Below are positions 1 to 10,200 of a stretch of DNA of 64,000 nucleotides, piece by piece. The notes under the pieces were generated by a model. The model was given only the letters and a program-made list of their open reading frames with translations. It ran no database searches and had not been told where the DNA came from. The position numbers and the translations under genes were made by a program. Each line of letters opens with the position of its first letter. Position 1 is the first letter of the stretch. The DNA lies in contig JAGRCP010000080.1 in NCBI GenBank assembly GCA_020433455.1, positions 62,001 to 126,000 on the forward strand, given 5' to 3'. The stretch comes from Caldilineaceae bacterium (GTDB taxonomy: Bacteria; Chloroflexota; Anaerolineae; Caldilineales; Caldilineaceae).

Positions 1-1196
1 CCCGTACCCGGTCCGCCCGTCAGCACGGTGAGGGGATGGGTCAACGCCGTTTGAACGGCCACACGCTGTTGAGGAGCCAATTCCAGCCCATTGTTGCGCC
101 CCGCGGTAAAGAAGGCCGCTTCCCAGTTAAACCGATTAGCGGCAAAGGTCGCGAGGCGGCTGGGGCCGGGTCGGGCCAGGCGGGCCAACTGGTTGGCCAC
201 GCCCGTCTCACTGTAAAAGAGGGGCGTCAGATAAACATCCCGCTTCTCGCGCAGGAGCGCCTCAGCCGTGTGCATGGTATTGGGCGCATAGAGGGTTCCG
301 GCTTCAGCCAGCAGGCGGGGCGTTTCTTCGGCCAGGGCCGGCGCGGGCGACGCCAGGGCTTCGCCGCCCGGCTCATCTACCAGCTTCACCTGATCCTCCC
401 GCCACAGTTCCAGCAGGCCGATGCCAATCTGGCGTCGCTCTACAGCGAGCAGTTCCGCCGCCTGCCCAGCCAGTTCATCAATGGGAAGGAAAACGTGACC
501 ATTATCGGTAGATTGATTCAGGGCGTAGGTGACGCCCGCGGCTACCCGCCGGGGCGAGTCAGGCGGAATGCCCAACGCCTGGGCAATTTTGTCCGCGGTC
601 AGAAAGCCGATGCCGTAGATATCCCGGGCCAGGCGATAGGGATCGTCCTGAACGATACGGATGGCGTCATCACCGTAATATTTATAGATCTTCGTGGCGA
701 GACCGGTGCTCACGTCGTGGCTCTGGAGGAAAATCATCACTTCCTTGATGGCCTGCTGTTCCGCCCAGGCCCGGGTAATCATCTGCACCCGCTTTTTGCC
801 TACGCCGGGCACCTCGCTGAGGCGCGCCGGCGTCTGCTCGATGACTTCCAGCGTCTCCAGCCCAAAGTGCTTGACGATGCGCCTGGCCGTCACCGGGCCT
901 ACGCCCTTGATGAGGCCGCTGCCCAGATACTTCTCCATTCCCGCGATGGTCGCGGGCAGGACGGTCCGCAGGGTCTCCACGGCAAACTGGCGGCCGTAGT
1001 CGCCGTGCACCGTCCAGCGCCCGTGCAGCTCCACGCTTTCGCCCACGTTGATGGAAGGCAGATTGCCCACGATGGTGATTTCGCCGTCCGAGGCGAACGC
1101 CCGTCGCCGCTCAGGCGCCAAGCGCGCGACGGTATAGCCGTTTTCTTCATTGTGGTAGGTGACGCGTTCGATCACGCCGCGCAGGGTATCGGTCAT
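1..1196 (-). CDS. recD2: ATP-dependent RecD2-type DNA helicase, 5' part (cut by window edge)
   Basis: This is the first 398 codons of an SF1B helicase of the RecD2 family, read on the minus strand from the ATG at 1196-1194; the frame stays open to the window edge. The N-terminus (MTDTLRGVIERVTYHNEENG) is typical of RecD2. It is followed by helix-hairpin-helix-like segments (GSGLIKGVGPVTARRIVKHFG, then EVPGVGKKR) and a DPYRLARDIYGIGFLTAD stretch usual for the family. The last readable residues are TVLTGGPGTG, the start of Walker A, so the motor domains lie outside the window. RecD2 acts alone, without RecBC, as a 5'-3' helicase in DNA repair. An extended -10 box (TGGTACAAT, 1238-1230 on the minus strand) lies about 35 nt upstream of the start. 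Confidence 0.9.
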   Translation of the reverse strand, partial: MTDTLRGVIERVTYHNEENGYTVARLAPERRRAFASDGEITIVGNLPSINVGESVELHGRWTVHGDYGRQFAVETLRTVLPATIAGMEKYLGSGLIKGVGPVTARRIVKHFGLETLEVIEQTPARLSEVPGVGKKRVQMITRAWAEQQAIKEVMIFLQSHDVSTGLATKIYKYYGDDAIRIVQDDPYRLARDIYGIGFLTADKIAQALGIPPDSPRRVAAGVTYALNQSTDNGHVFLPIDELAGQAAELLAVERRQIGIGLLELWREDQVKLVDEPGGEALASPAPALAEETPRLLAEAGTLYAPNTMHTAEALLREKRDVYLTPLFYSETGVANQLARLARPGPSRLATFAANRFNWEAAFFTAGRNNGLELAPQQRVAVQTALTHPLTVLTGGPGT

Positions 1197-1229
1197 GGGT
1201 GGTGGCGAGGTAGGAATAGAGTCCGCAGC

Positions 1230-1238
1230 ATTGTACCA
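1230..1238 (-). promoter_or_regulatory. Extended -10 promoter element of recD2
   Basis: Minus-strand TGGTACAAT, a TGN extension plus a -10 box, lies 34 nt before the recD2 start. No good -35 is visible at 17 nt. The same TGG-extended box occurs before hsdR, dnaE, mreB and moeA in this window. Confidence 0.5.
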
Positions 1239-1409
1239 CAACCGATGCCCGCCTGCTCCACGTAGGGAGCGAAGTTGCGGAGCGGCGGAGTAGCGGGGCG
1301 GGTGCATTGGGGGCGGGGACGGATTGTCTTGCCGGCGCGGATTCAGCAGGCGGCTCCACGTTTTGTCCGCCTCGAGTGCAAATAAATTGCTAAAACGCGG
1401 GGGACCAAA

Positions 1410-1446
1410 AAAGAGGGAGCAGCGAACTTTCTGCTGCTCCCTCTTT
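1410..1446 (-). terminator. Rho-independent terminator of hppA
   Basis: A perfect 14-bp stem (1410-1423 with 1433-1446) encloses a 9-nt loop and is followed on the minus strand by a run of T. It starts about 75 nt past the hppA stop, as expected for an intrinsic terminator. Confidence 0.85.
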
Positions 1447-1521
1447 GGTAATCAAACTTGCCTTATCTCCAGCCGACGAGACAATTATGCTTTTGTCATG
1501 GTCCTGGCCGACAACATGCTA

Positions 1522-3549
1522 TTAGAACAGACCGGCGCCAAATGTGGAGGCGAAGACCAGGCTGACGATGCTCATGAGCTTGATGAGGATGTTGAGCGCA
1601 GGACCGCTGGTGTCCTTAAAGGGATCGCCCACGGTGTCGCCGATGACCGCGGCCTTGTGCGCGGGCGAATTCTTACCGCCCATCTCGCCCGTCTCAATCC
1701 ACTTTTTGGCGTTGTCCCAGGCGCCGCCGGAGTTGGCCATCATGACGGCCAGGAGGAAGCCCGATGCGATAGAGCCGACCAGCATGCCGGCCAGCGCTTC
1801 CGCGCCCAGAATATAGCCTACGGCCAGGGGGGCGATCACCGCCAGAGCGCCGGGCAGAATCATCTGGCGCAGGGCATTGTCGGTGCTGATGGCCACGCAG
1901 GTCGCGTAGTCCGGCTTGCCCGTACCGTCCATGATGCCGGGAATTTCGGCAAATTGACGGCGCACTTCCAGCACGATGGCGTAGGCTGCCTTGCTCACTG
2001 CCGTCATGGTCAGCGCAGCAAAAACATACGGCAGCACCGCGCCGATGAGGATGCCCGGAAGCATGGTGCCGTCCAGCAAATTCAGGCTTTCGATTTCCGC
2101 CGCGCCCACATAGGCGGCCATGAGCGCCAGTGCCGTGAGCACGGCTGAGCCGATGGCAAAGCCCTTACCCGTGGCGGCCGTGGTGTTGCCCAGGCTATCC
2201 AGAGAGTCGGTGCGCTCGCGCACATAACCGGGCAGCTCGCTCATTTCGGCAATGCCGCCGGCATTGTCGGCCACGGGACCGTAGGCGTCGGTCGCCAAGG
2301 TAATGCCCAGCGTGCTCAACATGCCCACGCCTGCCAGGGCCACGCCATAGAGGCCGGCCGTCAATGACCCGTCAGCCCGATAACCCAGCTTCAAGCTCAG
2401 CAAAATGGAGAAGGCGATAATCAGCACCGGCGCCAACGTGCTCATCATGCCTACGGAGAGGCCCTGAATGAGGAGCGTGGCCGGACCGGTCTCCGCAGCC
2501 TTGGCTATGCTCTTGGTGGGATTATAGGTAAAAGCCGTGTAATACTCGGTGAAGAAAGCAATGGCATTCCCCGCAATCAGGCCGATAAGGATAATCACCC
2601 AATAAAGATAGGAGACGCCCGGCGCCAGCAGCACCATGATAATGGCAAGGAAGAGGACAATCCCCGACGACGCCCAGGTGGCATTACGCAGGGTAGAGAG
2701 CAGCTCTTCCTGGGTAGCGTCCTCTTCTGTCTTGATGAGGAAGGTGCCCAGGATGGAGGCGATAACGCCCACGGCAGCAATAAGGAAAGGCAGACCGACG
2801 AAGGCCAGTTCCGAGCCGTTGGCCATGACCGCGCCCAGGGTAGCCGCAGCGATGATGGAACCGCTATAGCTCTCGAAAAGGTCCGCCCCCATACCGGCAA
2901 CGTCGCCCACATTGTCGCCGACGTTGTCGGCGATAACGGCCGGGTTGCGGGGATCATCTTCGGGGATGCCCTGCTCCACTTTTCCTACCAGGTCTGCGCC
3001 CACATCAGCGGCCTTGGTGAAGATGCCGCCGCCTACCCGGGCGAAAAGCGCGATGCTGGATGCGCCAAAGCCGAATCCGGTAACGTAGCTCACATTGCCG
3101 TCAAAGAGCAGGTAGAGGATGGTCAGGCCCAGAATACTGAAGCTGACTACGGCCATACCCATGACCGAGCCGCTGCTGAACGCGACGTGCAGGCCGTCGT
3201 TCAGGCTGCGCTCAGCGGCCGCGGCCGTGCGCACATTGGCCTGCACCGCAATCCGCATCCCCAGGTAGCCGGCCGCGCCCGACGCCAGTGCGCCGACCAC
3301 AAAACAGATGGCCGTGGGCACGTTCAGAAAGAGGGTGATGACCCCACCGACGACGACCACGAAAACGGCCAGATAAAGGTACTCGTGATTCAGAAAAGCG
3401 GATGCGCCTTCCTGGATGGCCGAAGCGATGTTACGCATGGTCTGATTGCCCATATCTTCCGCCATGACGTTGCGGACCTGCCAGACGACAAAGCCCAGGC
3501 CGACCAGACCCATCAACAATGCAAATACTACCGATACGTTACCTTGCAA
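1522..3549 (-). CDS. hppA: Membrane-bound K+-dependent pyrophosphatase (ion-pumping)
   Basis: A 675-residue multi-pass membrane enzyme that couples PPi hydrolysis to H+ (or Na+) export; length and topology fit the family. The pyrophosphate-binding signature [11 protein letters not shown] is near residues 178-188, and the acidic motif [20 protein letters not shown] is near 203-224. The loop [10 protein letters not shown] near residue 455 has Ala and Gly where K+-independent enzymes have Lys and Thr, so K+ dependence is predicted. H+ and Na+ specificity cannot be separated by eye. The start is TTG at 3549-3547, chosen because AAGGAGGAG sits about 6 nt upstream and the hydrophobic N-terminus begins there. 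It is monocistronic, with its own terminator. Confidence 0.96.
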   Translation of the reverse strand: MQGNVSVVFALLMGLVGLGFVVWQVRNVMAEDMGNQTMRNIASAIQEGASAFLNHEYLYLAVFVVVVGGVITLFLNVPTAICFVVGALASGAAGYLGMRIAVQANVRTAAAAERSLNDGLHVAFSSGSVMGMAVVSFSILGLTILYLLFDGNVSYVTGFGFGASSIALFARVGGGIFTKAADVGADLVGKVEQGIPEDDPRNPAVIADNVGDNVGDVAGMGADLFESYSGSIIAAATLGAVMANGSELAFVGLPFLIAAVGVIASILGTFLIKTEEDATQEELLSTLRNATWASSGIVLFLAIIMVLLAPGVSYLYWVIILIGLIAGNAIAFFTEYYTAFTYNPTKSIAKAAETGPATLLIQGLSVGMMSTLAPVLIIAFSILLSLKLGYRADGSLTAGLYGVALAGVGMLSTLGITLATDAYGPVADNAGGIAEMSELPGYVRERTDSLDSLGNTTAATGKGFAIGSAVLTALALMAAYVGAAEIESLNLLDGTMLPGILIGAVLPYVFAALTMTAVSKAAYAIVLEVRRQFAEIPGIMDGTGKPDYATCVAISTDNALRQMILPGALAVIAPLAVGYILGAEALAGMLVGSIASGFLLAVMMANSGGAWDNAKKWIETGEMGGKNSPAHKAAVIGDTVGDPFKDTSGPALNILIKLMSIVSLVFASTFGAGLF

Positions 3550-4222
3550 GATACTCCTCCTTAGCCTGCTGGATTAACCGAACTCAATTTATTGCGAACA
3601 ATCAATCTCTTCTCAATGAAATGCATCAACACGCGTTTTTTACACGCGCGACAATGATTGATCGATCAAGAGTGGGAAATTTCTGCTCATGGACAGGCAT
3701 AACCGAACAACACGCGGCAGACACCTGATGGCTGTTGTTAGCAAAATGTGGCGCATTTACCCATAGGCAGAATGCGATCCATTGTAATTTGCCCGTCAGG
3801 TCACGTCAAATTCCCGGCCCGTGACGGGGATTTCGTGGTTCCCGACACAGATTCGCATGCAGATTCTACAGAAGTAAAGTCAGCAAAAGCCAAACTGTGT
3901 ATTATACAAGACGGCCATCATGCCTATCAGGGCGTCAACGCGCTCTTTCTCAGGCTGGGTTGAGACAACAAAAAAGCCGTTTAGCCTAATTTTAAGCCAA
4001 CTGACTCGAGGAAACTGTGTAATTTTCCTGTTAATCTTGCCGGGGCCCTTAATTCAATCATTACAATATTGAAATTTAATATGGATAATTGGGTTATCGT
4101 AGGACAACCGTACGATCAGTGGATAATAACGTGCATTATTGTGTGCTATCTTTGTCCGTACTGCCAAATTAAACATAAAGTTAAAATGTGGCGACGATGA
4201 AATTTTAATCAGGAGGAGAGCT
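3550..4222. other. Intergenic region between divergent hppA and the RHS gene
   Basis: 673 bp that must hold the promoters of both divergent genes. No convincing protein gene is seen. On the minus strand a TTGAGA/ATAAAT pair with an 18-nt spacer (3616-3587) could serve hppA. On the plus strand GATAAT preceded by TG at 4120-4127 could serve the RHS gene, though its -35 is poor. The stretch is visibly more AT-rich than hppA. Confidence 0.4.
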
Positions 4223-7200
4223 ATGTCTCGCCGTTCTTGCTATGTGCTTGTTAACATTCTGTTGGTCGTCGTACTGTTACTGCAAGTCACTATCCCCGTC
4301 TTTGCGGGAAATAGCCATGAAGTCATCACCGAACAAGCGTTCGCCGGGAATACTGAACGATTCAGCGCGCCGGAACTGCCTGGTAAGCAAGGCGAGAGCC
4401 AAGCGCTTCTTAAAGTTCCAGACAGCAACCTTACCGTTCAGCGCCCCCATTCCCGTATGTCGCCGGGTATTTTTCCAACGCGAGAGAACCAGCGCAACAA
4501 TATATCCGTGGAGGGATTATTACCAACGATACCCAATCCGGCTATTGAGATTAGAACGCCCGATTTTCTCGCAACAGCGGCTTGGCATCCAGAGTTACTT
4601 ACATCAATCGGAAATACGCCGACTCAGCAGGATGAACCAATTGATGATCAGCCGGTAGTGAATGAAGGAGCGGATAAGGCATCAGGCTCGTTTAAGATGT
4701 TCCTACCCGTCTTGAAAAACGGTCCTGCAACGCCTGTTTCCCCGCCGCCTCAGCAAGTGACCGATATTCCGTTGAACCCGGGCGTCTTTCGATTCGGCCT
4801 TGATGATGATTCGGTCGCAGATGGTGTTATTGTCACCCAAATCGCACTTGTAAGCACCGCGAATCAAATTCTTCCGTCTAACTTTCTTCCCCAAAGTCCG
4901 CTTGTCCGAGTCGACGGCATTTGGTCGGCAAATGATAGCCAGGTGACCTACCTCGATCCCAGCAGTATTCCCATATTTTCGGAAGATGGCACAAAGCCGC
5001 AGCCAAAGCTTTCACAACGGTTTGCTACCGTACGTTTTGAACTGGAAGACAACTATGACGCCGGCCGCCGCCTGTCAATCGCTTTCCGTGCGCATCATAG
5101 CGCCAAGTGGGAGCTCCTCAGCTCACAACAAAATTCTGAAGCACGCACAATTGAAGCCAGAACCGACAGACTCGGGTCTTTCATTGTGGTTGAAAACACG
5201 GTCTTCAATGCTGACAGTGAACCAGGTGCTGCTAAAGCAGCGTCCGCCCATGCCGGCGTAGAGGTTATCGTTGACGAGCTAGATGCAGGCTTTGCGCATG
5301 AAACAGTGGGCGACGGTGTATTTGAGTCATCAAATTGTACGCCTGACGGTTGTTGGGCCGGGCATGCATTCTATACACTTAATCGCTCACCCTATAATTC
5401 TGGGCCGCTCAACGAGCCGATTGATTGGGGGATTTGGACGCCTACTCTACCTCAACCGGGCACTTATGTTGTTTCAGTGTTCATTCCGGCGCAAGACGCC
5501 TACACATCCGGCGCGCTCTATTATGTCACCCACAATGGCCAGCTTGACGCCTTTGCGGTTAATCAAGCCGTTTATAGCGGTGCGTGGGTTGATTTGGCCG
5601 CATTAGAATTTGCTGCAGACGGGCAGGAAAATGTGATTCTGGAAGATGTTGTTCCGGAACAGAGCATTGCAGCTGTCCGAATCGGCTTTGACGCGATTAA
5701 ATTTACGTTATGTGATGATCCTGCGGCTTGCGACGTCCAGTTCCCGGCCTTGGCGCCGCCGCTCACCGCGGCTCAACTCCAACGCTTACGCGATTTGGGC
5801 ATCCAGCCCTATCAAGTGCGTGGAGCCGATCCGGTTAGCTTCTCAACCGGAAATTACAGTATGGAAGTACCCCTCTTTAGCCTGCCGGGCGTAGGCGATC
5901 AGAGCATCGATATGGACCTGGTCTATAACTCCCAGGACTTCCGTGAAGACCGGCTGGGGTACGGTTGGTCATTCCCCTACAATGCCCGCGCCCAGCATTA
6001 CAGTGACAACTCAGTCAGCATCACGTTGGCAGATGGCCGTACCTATCTCTACACGGCCGATGGTGACGGTTATACGCGGCCTGACGGAGTATTCGCAGAG
6101 CTAACGCGTGAAGATGACGGAAATTTACGGTGGGAAGATCCGTTGGGAACAACCCTTATTTTCACAGAGCACATCTATGGCATCGGCGTTCTAAACACCT
6201 GGATTGACCGCCAAGGCAACGAGCTAACTTTCGAGCATGATCTCAGCGTGCTCTCAAGCTGGCTCTATCCAGACCCGGTTCCGATTCCGCCCTTGCTTTC
6301 TATCACCGATCAAGCCGGTCAGGAGGTAACGTTCGAGTCAGACGACGACGGACACATTACTCAGGCCGAGCTGCCCGACGGTCGGACTTTCCACTTTACG
6401 TATGATGACGAAGCCAATCTGACTGAAATTCAGGACGCGAATGGCGGCACACGTCGCTATGAATACGATGACTCACATCGCATTATCCGTCATTGGGATC
6501 CGGAAAACATCATGTATCTGGAGAACATTTATGACGATGAAGACCGAGTCATCGAACAAATAGATGCCAGCGGGACCCATCTCGACATCAGCTATGATGA
6601 CGATAATAAAATTACTACGTTTACCGATAACCTGGGCAATATAAGCAGATACTACTATGATGACTTGAATCGCGTCATCCAGAGCGAGGATGCGCTAGGG
6701 AATAGTGAACATACCGTTTACGACGATCAGTACAATATTGAGTCCTTTACTGACAAAAACGGCAATACCTGGACCTATACCTACGATGACGCAGGCAACA
6801 TGTTATCGGTTACCGATCCCCTGGGTTATACCACCTACTACGCATACAACGATACCAACGATCTAACCGGCATCATCGATCCGCTAGGTCGCACCACGGC
6901 CTATGAATATAACGAAGACGGCCGTACTACGCGCATCATTTTTCCTGACGGCGTATCCCAAATGGCTGCCTATAATGAGGCCGGGGATATGCTGACCCTG
7001 ACGGATGCCAATGGTCACATCGCGGCATATTTCCATGACTCAACAGGCAATCTGCAGGAAGTGATCGACCCGTTAGGCAATATCACGTCATATGCCTACG
7101 ATGCTACCGGCCGCATGACACAGATGACCGACGCCAACGGCCACAACGCCCAGTTCGTCTACGACGGCAATGACAATGTGACGCGCATTGTGGACCCCAA

Positions 7201-10200
7201 AGGCCAGGCGACGGAGTTTGTCTACGATCTCAATGACAACTTGGTCCAGGTCACAGACCGTCGCGGCGGCGTGATGACCTTCGAGTATGACGAAAACCTT
7301 AAACTCATCAGAGAGACGGACCCCCAAGGCCATAGCACATCTTACGATTATGACCTGATGTACAACCGCATCTCCATGACCGACGCCAATGGCCACACAA
7401 CACTCTATCGCTATGACGATATTTACCAGTTGCTCGAACTGGAAGACGCGTTAGGCAATGTTACAGACTTTGCCTATGACGCCAATGGCAACGTAACCGC
7501 AGTCACCGACGCCCTGAATCAGATCAGCGCGTACGAGTATGATGCGCTGGACCGCCTGGTTATGATGACCGACGCGTTGGGCGGAGAGACGGGCTACGTC
7601 TACGATGAAGTCAGCCGCCTCACCAGCGAGAACAATCCGCGCGGTGCGATCACGCGCTATGAATACGACCTGCGCGACCGCATGGTCAAAACCCTTGACG
7701 CGCTCAACGGCGAATGGACGGCAACTTACGATGCAGTAGGTAATATGCTAAGTACAGCCGACGCCAATGGTCATACCCGTGCCTTCGTTTACGATGCCGC
7801 GGACCGCCTGATCACCGAGACTGACGCGGAGGGCCATGCCACCGGCTATGCGTATGACGGCGTGGGGAATATCGTGACCGTGACCAATCCACGGGGCTTT
7901 GCCACAAACTTCACCTACGACGCCAATGATAACGTGGTCCAAATCACCGATGCACGGGCAGGCATTACCGACTTTGCTTACGACGCGGAAGATAACCTGA
8001 CCGTGATCACTGACCCCGACGGCCATGGTACAAGCTACATCTATGACCTGGACGATTTGGTCATTGCCGTCACCGACGCTGAAAATCAGACGACTGCCTA
8101 CGTCTACGATCCTGTCCACAACGTCACGCAGATGACGAACGGAAACGCCAATGTCTGGAGCTACGCCTATGATGCGCTCAATCGGCCGGTGCTGCAGACC
8201 GATCCGCTCCAGCAGACCCAAGTCTACACCTACGATGAATTGGGACGTCAAACCTCAGTAACAGATGAGAGCGGCGTGGTGACAAACTTCGCCTATGATG
8301 CGCTGGATCGCCTCATCACCCGCACAGAGAATGTGCAGACAGGCGTTACGCCCGACGCCAAAACCAACGTCACAACGGCCTTCTCTTATGATGCAGTAGA
8401 CAATTTGCTGCAGGAGATGGACGGTAACGGCAACCCCACAACCTATGCATATGACCTGCTGGACCGCATGACCCGCAGTGAAAATGCCGAACAGGAAGTC
8501 ACGCTATTTGCCTATGATGCCGTGGGCAATCTGATCACGCTGACCAATCCCCGGGGATATGCCACTAATTTCGCCTATAACAACGACGATCTGCTGGTGC
8601 AGGTGACCGATGCCTTGCTGGGCGTAACCCGCTTCGGCTACGACGCCAACCACAACCGCACGGATATCACTGACGCCAACTTTATCGTGACCCACAGCGT
8701 CTACGATGAACTGGATCGCCTCAGTGCGGAAATCCGCAACCACAAGCCGGGCGAGCCGGGCGACAGCGAGACCAACGTCACCATTGCATACGCCTACAAC
8801 GCCGACAGCACGCTTGCGTCTATGACCGACCCCAACGGCAACCTCACTCGATACGAATATGACGGCATCCACCGCCTTGTCACCGAGACCGACGCGCTGG
8901 ACGGCATGACCCACTACGAATACGATGCGGTGAGCAACCTGCTGGCCCTGATTGACGCCAACGACCACCGCACGTCCTATCAATATGATGCCCTCAATCG
9001 TCAGGTCGCCATGACCGATCCGGAAGCCCACCAGGAAACGTACGGCTATGATCCCGTGGGCAACCTGGTGACTCTCACCAATGGGCGCGGCTTCACCACC
9101 GACTTCGAATACGACAATCTCTATCGCATGACTCGCATGGTGGATGCCAAGGCCGGCACGGTGCTGGCCACCCACGACGCCATGGGCAACGTGCTGAGCC
9201 TGGTCGATCAGAACGGCCATCCCCAGACCTTCGCCTACGATAAGGTCTATCGCGTTCTAAGCCATACGGACGCCGAAGGGTACGTCACGGCCTTCGGCTA
9301 CGACGAGAACGGCAATCGCACGTCTCTCACTGACGGCAACGGGCACCTGACCCAGTACGTCTTTGATGAGCTGGATCGCCTTAGCGCAGTCATCAACGCT
9401 GAGGATGAAACTACATCATTCGTCTATGATCCCGTAGGCAACCAGATCGACATGCGGGAAAATGACGGCGTAGTCACCCACTACGAGTATGATCCTATCT
9501 ACCGCCTCAGCGGCGTCATCCAGAACTATATTCTGCCCGCCCAGGCGGATCACGAAACCAACGTGCCTTATGGTTATGACTACGATGCTAACGGTAACCT
9601 GACCTCCATCACCGATCCCCTGGCCCACATCACCCGCTTCCAGTACGATGCGCTTGACCGCATGGTGCAGGAGGTCAACCCTCTGGACAACGTGTGGGAA
9701 TACGGCTACGACCCGGTGGACAACCTTGTCAGCCGCCTGGATGCCAATGGCGACCTGACCCAATACGCGTACACTGCCGATGGCCTGCCGGCCCGGATCA
9801 GCTATCCCGACGGTACGGGAATTGATTACGCTTATGACGCCAACCACAATCTGGTGGAGATGGTGGACAGCCTGGGGACCAGCACGTGGACCTTCGACGA
9901 ACTGGACCGCATCACCCAGGCCGTGGACGCGCACAACCGGACGCTGGGTTACGCCTATGACCCTGTAGGCAACCGAACTTCCGTCACCTATCCCGACGGC
10001 AACACCGTCACCTACGCCTATCTGGACAACGACTGGCTGCGTCGAGTGGAGCTGCCCGATGACCAGTGGACCGAGTACGCCAAGGACGGCGTGGGGCTGA
10101 CCACCAGCATCGTCAACAGCAACAGCACGGTGACCGAGCAGAGCTATGACAAAGCCAACCGCATGCTGAGCACCGCCACTGTGCAGACCAGCGGCGCGCA

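Noticed and set aside
36-1265. Open frame of 409 codons on the plus strand
   Set aside because: It is the antisense shadow of recD2, whose minus-strand translation gives clear family motifs; the plus frame resembles nothing.
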